Source: an uncultured Paraprevotella sp.
Lineage (GTDB): Bacteria; Bacteroidota; Bacteroidia; Bacteroidales; Bacteroidaceae
Length of the DNA stretch: 37,882 nt
Direction of reading: 5' to 3'
Assembly: GCA_900766785.1 (NCBI GenBank)
Contig: CAAFWT010000093.1
Coordinates: 1 to 37,882, forward strand
In this document: piece by piece, positions 33,700 through 37,882 of the stretch
Layout of the letters: each line of letters opens with the position of its first letter
How positions within the stretch are numbered: position 1 is the stretch's first letter
The notes under the pieces: model-generated
The model's input: only the letters and a program-made list of their open reading frames with translations
Database searches by the model: none
What the model was told of the DNA's origin: nothing
Program-made: the position numbers and the translations under genes

Positions 33700-35151
33700 A
33701 TGGCAAATATAAAATCTCTGGCCAAGGACACGGCCATCTACGGACTGTCCAGTATTGTGGGACGCTTTCTCAATTATCTGCTTGTCCCACTCTACACACA
33801 TGTCATCTCTGCCGCAAGCGGAGGCTATGGCATCGTCACCAATCTCTATGCCTATACAGCACTTATCCTGGTGATACTTACATTCGGCATGGAAACCACA
33901 TTCTTCCGGTTTGCCAACAAGCAAGAGGAGAATCCTAATACTGTCTTCTGGACGTCACTGACAATGGTGGGGGTGCTCTCACTGACCTTCTTGGGTGGGA
34001 TATTCATTGCCATCACCCCCATCAGCCATACCCTGGGATATACCGACCATCCTGAATATATTCTCATGATGGCCACAGTGGTGGCACTGGATGCCATACA
34101 GGCCATACCCTTCTGCCTGCTCCGATATCAGAAGAAAGCCGTGAAGTTTGCAAGTCTGAAATTGCTGTTCATCGTCATGAACATCGGACTGAATCTGCTA
34201 TACTTCAAGGTCCTGGGCCACACAGAGGTGTATTACGTATTCTTCCTGAATCTGATATGCACGGGCCTCATCACATTCTTCTTTATTCCCGACTTGCTGC
34301 ACATGCAGGTTCGTGTGGACCTGAGGCTGCTACGCAGGATGTTCTCCTATTCCTGGCCCATCCTCTTGCTGGGCATTGCAGGCATCCTCAATCAGGCTGC
34401 TGACAAGATGATATTCCCCCTGGTATATCCCGACAAGAAAGAAGCCATCAGCGAACTGGCCATCTATGGGGCGTGTGTCAAGGTGGCCATGATTATGGCC
34501 ATGATTACCCAAGCATTCCGCTATGCCTATGAGCCGTTTGTGTTTGCTCAAAGCAAAGAGCAGGGCCAGACGAAGACCTATGCGCTGGGCATGAAGTACT
34601 TTGTCATATTTACCCTCATGGCTTTCCTGTGCGTCATGGCATGGCTGCCAGCCTTGCGCTATATGGTGGGAGCTGATTACTGGGAAGGTCTGCGTGTGGT
34701 ACCTATCGTGATGGCAGCCGAGATAATGATGGGCATCTATTTCAACCTCTCATTCTGGTACAAGCTCATCGACAAGACCATCTATGGAGCCGTCTTCTCC
34801 ATTGTCGGTTGCGTGATACTGCTGGCTGTCAACCTATGGGGAATTCCTCACATGAGCTATATGGCATGCGCTTGGGGCGGATTTGCCGGCTATGGTTCTG
34901 CCATGATACTCAGTTATATTGTTGGCCAGAAACTGAACCCTATCCCCTATCCTCTGCGCAGTATGGCTTGTTATCTGCTGCTGGCAGGAGTACTCTTCAT
35001 CCTGATAGAGCTGATTCCCGATGACTGGTCGGTGCTGAGCCAGTTGGCCTTAGGAACCATACTGGTGGGCGTATATGCTACCTATACCATACGTACCGAT
35101 ATGCCCCTTCGGAACATTCCTGTACTGGGGAAATATTTCAGGAAGAGGTAA
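33700..35151 (+). CDS. Polysaccharide biosynthesis flippase (Wzx/MATE-like, MVF superfamily)
   Basis: A 483-residue protein with about 12-14 hydrophobic helices starting MANIKSLAKDTAIYGLSSIVGRFLNYLLVPLYT, the usual beginning of polysaccharide flippases. The frame could begin 18 codons earlier inside the spmAB gene, but the start at 33700 places the N-terminus correctly. It should move lipid-linked glycan units across the inner membrane; the glycan is not predictable. It starts 5 bp after the SpmAB stop codon. No glycosyltransferase cluster is present here, so it may serve a glycan made elsewhere. Confidence 0.87.
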   Translation: MANIKSLAKDTAIYGLSSIVGRFLNYLLVPLYTHVISAASGGYGIVTNLYAYTALILVILTFGMETTFFRFANKQEENPNTVFWTSLTMVGVLSLTFLGGIFIAITPISHTLGYTDHPEYILMMATVVALDAIQAIPFCLLRYQKKAVKFASLKLLFIVMNIGLNLLYFKVLGHTEVYYVFFLNLICTGLITFFFIPDLLHMQVRVDLRLLRRMFSYSWPILLLGIAGILNQAADKMIFPLVYPDKKEAISELAIYGACVKVAMIMAMITQAFRYAYEPFVFAQSKEQGQTKTYALGMKYFVIFTLMAFLCVMAWLPALRYMVGADYWEGLRVVPIVMAAEIMMGIYFNLSFWYKLIDKTIYGAVFSIVGCVILLAVNLWGIPHMSYMACAWGGFAGYGSAMILSYIVGQKLNPIPYPLRSMACYLLLAGVLFILIELIPDDWSVLSQLALGTILVGVYATYTIRTDMPLRNIPVLGKYFRKR

Positions 35152-35199
35152 AGTGAATATGACAATCCTTTTTTATTAATCCTAATAATAACTATCAAA

Positions 35200-36579
35200 A
35201 TGAAACAGGAAAGGAAGCAAGAGAAGAAGCAGGAGAAGAAAGGTGGCATGAACCGCCGAGACTTCCTGGCAACAGCCGCCACAGGCATTGCCGGATTCAT
35301 GATTCTGCCCAGTTTTACCATTGATGGTGTGCGCATAGCCCCATCAGACCGCGTGGTTCTGGGTTTCGTAGGAGTAGGCCAGCAGGGATGCAGCGACTTC
35401 TGGTCCTTCACAGGTTGTCCTGGTGTTCAGGTTGCAGCATGCTGTGATGTGGATAGCATCAAGCGTGAGCGCTTCCGCCGTCTGGCCACCAAATGGCAGA
35501 AAGAGAAAGGCATGCCCCAGCGTTGTGATATGTATGAAGAATATGAGCGACTGCTGGAACGCAAGGATATCGATGCCATAGAAATAGCCACTCCCGACCA
35601 TTGGCATGCCCTGGTGGCCATCCACTCCCTGGAGGCAGGCAAGGATGTCTATCTGCAGAAACCTCTGGCATATACCATCACAGAGGGTCTGGCTGTTCAG
35701 GCTGCAGTCCGGCACAACCATCGCATCCTGCAGATGGGATCTCAGCAACGCAGCAGCGCAGAGTTCCAACAGGCTATTGCATTGGTACGCTCAGGAGGAT
35801 TGGGCGATATCAAGGAGGTTCACTGCCGCGTGGGCGATCCTCCAACACCCTTCAACCTTCCTGAAATGCCCGTTCCCGAGAACCTGAACTGGAATCTGTG
35901 GATGGGTCCCCTCAACGATCCCAAGATACATTACCACCCCGACCTATGCCCACCCGTATCATTGGATCCCGACAAGAACGAGCAACTGTGGGGTGCATGG
36001 CGCTGGTACTGCGAGACTGGCAATGGATATCCTGCCGACTGGGGAGCACATATGTATGACATCGCACAAGCTGCGCTGGGTATGGACGGACTGGGTCCTG
36101 TGGAGTATATACCCAAAGGCTACAATGGTGCAGAATGGGACACCATGAAGTATGCCAACGGTATCATCATGCAGGAACGTCCCTACACCGAGAACACAGG
36201 AGCTCAAGGCATCAAGTTCATCGGTGACAAGGGTTGGCTCAAGGTGGCACGCGGATACATTGAGTGCTCAGACAGCAAGTTGCTCAAGAAGCAGCAGGAG
36301 AGCATCGGAAAAGGACAGTATGAGGTTAGTTCACCTCACATGCAGAATTTCATAGATGCCATTCGCTCGCATACTGACCCAATAGCTCCCGTGGAGTATG
36401 GCACCAGCACCAACACCCTGTGCTGCCTGACAAATATTGCTCGCGAACTGAACAGGCCTGTACGCTGGAATCCTGCTACACTCAACTTCGAAGGTGACAA
36501 GGAAGCTGCTGCTCATCGTCTGTATTACTACGAGTATCGTCGTCCTTACAGACTGCCTTACCTGGACAAGCGTTGCTAA
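35200..36579 (+). CDS. Gfo/Idh/MocA family oxidoreductase, Tat-exported
   Basis: A 459-residue protein with a twin-arginine signal: NRRDFLATAATGIAGFM near residue 18, preceded by a Lys/Glu/Gln-rich extension (repeated QEKK). Starting at Met17 would also be plausible; the first ATG is preferred because the A/T-rich sequence before it is typical of Bacteroidetes starts. The Rossmann motif is VVLGFVGVGQQGCSD. The family motif EKP is QKPL (YLQKPLAYT), a change seen in secreted members. The C-terminal domain reads WRWYCETGNGYPADWGAHMYDIAQ. The substrate is probably a sugar or sugar derivative. It ends the plus-strand run before a strong terminator. Confidence 0.85.
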   Translation: MKQERKQEKKQEKKGGMNRRDFLATAATGIAGFMILPSFTIDGVRIAPSDRVVLGFVGVGQQGCSDFWSFTGCPGVQVAACCDVDSIKRERFRRLATKWQKEKGMPQRCDMYEEYERLLERKDIDAIEIATPDHWHALVAIHSLEAGKDVYLQKPLAYTITEGLAVQAAVRHNHRILQMGSQQRSSAEFQQAIALVRSGGLGDIKEVHCRVGDPPTPFNLPEMPVPENLNWNLWMGPLNDPKIHYHPDLCPPVSLDPDKNEQLWGAWRWYCETGNGYPADWGAHMYDIAQAALGMDGLGPVEYIPKGYNGAEWDTMKYANGIIMQERPYTENTGAQGIKFIGDKGWLKVARGYIECSDSKLLKKQQESIGKGQYEVSSPHMQNFIDAIRSHTDPIAPVEYGTSTNTLCCLTNIARELNRPVRWNPATLNFEGDKEAAAHRLYYYEYRRPYRLPYLDKRC

Positions 36580-36619
36580 TCAGGCTCATGGCATGGATTT
36601 CACATGCTTAGCAAACCAT

Positions 36620-36659
36620 ATACAGGGGGCGCCTCCCACACGGGAAGCGCCCCCTGTAT
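36620..36659. terminator. Bidirectional terminator hairpin
   Basis: The outer arms TACAGGGGGCGC (36621-36632) and GCGCCCCCTGTA (36647-36658) pair perfectly, extended by one more A-T pair outside. After one C/A mismatch there are four inner pairs (TCCC/GGGA) and the loop ACAC. It lies 40 bp after the oxidoreductase stop and 44 bp after the lrgB stop, so it can end both convergent transcripts. Confidence 0.75.
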
Positions 36660-36703
36660 GCTAATGATACCATCCTTTCCCGGACAGGATATTCCTCCGT
36701 CCA

Positions 36704-37408
36704 TCACATGAATCCCATCAGGTGTAACACATAGGGAGCCAGTATGGCCGTGAATATTCCGTTGAGCGTAAGGCCCAATGAAGCATAGGCACCATGCTCC
36801 ATACTTCTCTCCATCGCTGCCGAGGTGCCCACAGCATGAGATGCCGTACCAATAGAGATTCCCTGCGAAGAGGGCTTGCCTATGCGACCATACCGAAGGA
36901 TATGGAATCCCATGATGGCACCAAAGATTCCCACAAATACCACTATCGTGGCAGTAAGAGCCGGTATGCCTCCCACACTTCTGGTCACCTCCATGGCTAT
37001 AGGTGTGGTGACTGATTTGGCAGCCAACGAAAGTACCACCTCGGTGGAAGCACCCATCACATGAGCGATGCCCACCACCGACACGATGCCCACCACACAA
37101 CCCACCAGCTGTGACATGAAGATGGGCAAGAGGTCTTTCCGAATAGAGTTCAACTGCTTGTAGAGGGGCACGCCAAGTGCTACAACGGCAGGTTTCAGCC
37201 AAAAGTCAATCTTGGAGCCACTCACCCTGTACACCTCATAATCTATATCTGCCAAACGAAGGAAAACAATCAGGAAGGCTATGCTCACCAAAATAGGATT
37301 GAAGAGAGACAGACGAAACACCTTGCGAACCAGCTTGGCCAGGAAATAGACACCAAAGGTAAGGGTCAGCAGAAAATAATCGTTGCAAAGAAACTGATGA
37401 ATATCCAT
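36704..37408 (-). CDS. lrgB: LrgB/CidB family protein
   Basis: A 234-residue multi-pass membrane protein of the LrgB family. The characteristic sequence LAAKSVTTPIAMEVTRSVGGIPALTA is present, as are FWLKPAVVALGVPLYKQL and GTASHAVGTSAAMERSMEHGAYASLGLTLNGI. In Staphylococcus the Lrg proteins were linked to murein hydrolase activity; in Bacillus (PftAB) and plants (PLGG1) related proteins transport pyruvate or glycolate. It is the second gene of an lrgA-lrgB pair with only 3 bp between them. Confidence 0.92.
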   Translation of the reverse strand: MDIHQFLCNDYFLLTLTFGVYFLAKLVRKVFRLSLFNPILVSIAFLIVFLRLADIDYEVYRVSGSKIDFWLKPAVVALGVPLYKQLNSIRKDLLPIFMSQLVGCVVGIVSVVGIAHVMGASTEVVLSLAAKSVTTPIAMEVTRSVGGIPALTATIVVFVGIFGAIMGFHILRYGRIGKPSSQGISIGTASHAVGTSAAMERSMEHGAYASLGLTLNGIFTAILAPYVLHLMGFM

Positions 37409-37411
37409 GGC

Positions 37412-37801
37412 TCACTCCTCCTTACTTTCTTCTACACTACGAAAGAACCTTCCCTTGAAATAGGCCATACCCTTGCAAGCCAGGGCATGAACCCATCCTG
37501 TGGTAACGAGCACCAGCATAGTGCTGACGACCGTGGCTACAACGATAGGCATCAATTCAGCTCTAATGACATCAAAATAGAGCATCAGAGCCACGCCTGG
37601 CGGGACAAAGAAGAAGCCCATGTTCTTCACTAAGAAACTGGAAGTAGTCTCCACCCATTCTAACCTCACCACCTTCGTCTTAAGCATAGTGGTAAGAAAC
37701 AGCATACCTATAATGCTGGAAGGTACGCTTACACCTGTGAGCCAAACAACAAATTCACCCACAGCCAAACATCCGATGATGATGGCAAGTTGTCGAAACA
37801 T
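37412..37801 (-). CDS. lrgA: LrgA/CidA family holin-like protein
   Basis: A 129-residue protein with four hydrophobic helices. The family signature SVPSSIIGMLFLTTMLKTKVV occurs near residues 25-45 and LVKNMGFFFVPPGVALMLYFD near 58-78. It pairs with LrgB. No LytS/LytR regulators are visible in the window. The ATG at 37801 follows a consensus -7 box. Confidence 0.92.
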   Translation of the reverse strand: MFRQLAIIIGCLAVGEFVVWLTGVSVPSSIIGMLFLTTMLKTKVVRLEWVETTSSFLVKNMGFFFVPPGVALMLYFDVIRAELMPIVVATVVSTMLVLVTTGWVHALACKGMAYFKGRFFRSVEESKEE

Positions 37802-37835
37802 ATACTTAATTCTCTATGATTCCTGAAAACGCACG

Positions 37836-37843
37836 CAAAAGTA
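37836..37843 (-). promoter_or_regulatory. Bacteroidetes -7 box for lrgAB
   Basis: Minus-strand TACTTTTG matches TAnnTTTG, giving a leader of about 28 nt before lrgA. Confidence 0.55.
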
Positions 37844-37882
37844 CGGAGAAATGAGCAAAAAGAGGAACAATAGCGTCACATA

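Noticed and set aside
36600..37202. Minus-strand 200-codon frame overlapping lrgB
   Set aside because: It is the shadow of lrgB in another frame; its Gly/His-rich composition is not protein-like.

Overview
The window looks like chromosomal DNA from a member of the Bacteroidales, most plausibly a Prevotellaceae-like gut or oral anaerobe. The evidence is a complete type IX secretion core (porP-porK-porL-porM-porN), many genes preceded by the Bacteroidetes -7 promoter box TAnnTTTG rather than -10/-35 boxes, no obvious Shine-Dalgarno sites, a Bacteroidetes-type YbeY active site, and housekeeping genes typical of the group. The species cannot be fixed from the sequence alone. Apart from two intergenic repeat arrays, there is no sign of phage, IS elements, CRISPR or integrative elements.

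Layout. 1-6.4 kb (minus): tRNA-Met, then a stacked run of pncC, an alpha/beta hydrolase, a TrhA/hemolysin-III membrane protein and a three-domain acyl-CoA synthetase/ACP/acyltransferase, preceded by a secreted calpain-like cysteine protease. 6.5-8.4 kb: a GNAT acetyltransferase convergent with an HdeD-like membrane protein, then a His-rich secreted protein. 8.4-8.8 kb: an intergenic region with a 22-bp-period palindrome array. 8.8-11.6 kb (minus): gltX-waaA, divergent from pgpH. 13.9-23.1 kb (minus): porP-K-L-M-N, an outer-membrane barrel gene and priA. 23.1-24.2 kb: a 1-kb gene-free region holding a second palindrome array and a probable small RNA gene. 24.2-25.3 kb: an OmpA-type outer-membrane protein. 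25.6-36.6 kb (plus): an N-acetyltransferase-like protein, parE, coaD, an S41 protease, ybeY, ruvB, an SpmA/SpmB fusion, a polysaccharide flippase and a Tat-exported Gfo/Idh/MocA oxidoreductase. 36.7-37.8 kb (minus): lrgB and lrgA.

How the genes work together. PorK/PorN (periplasmic ring), PorL/PorM (inner-membrane motor) and PorP (outer-membrane protein) form the T9SS core, with a PorT-like barrel gene packed behind porN. The acyl-CoA synthetase/acyltransferase, WaaA and the flippase serve lipid and envelope-glycan assembly. GltX, PriA, ParE, RuvB, YbeY and CoaD are core information and cofactor functions.

Most unusual content. Two intergenic arrays (8635-8712 and 23610-23687) consist of 12-bp perfect palindromes spaced exactly 22 bp apart. 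The arrays share architecture and the outer GCA...TGC, but have different cores (GTGCAC versus AATATT). They look like two members of one element family whose core sequence varies from locus to locus. The second array lies upstream of a promoter-like box followed by a rod-like foldable RNA that ends in a strong hairpin.
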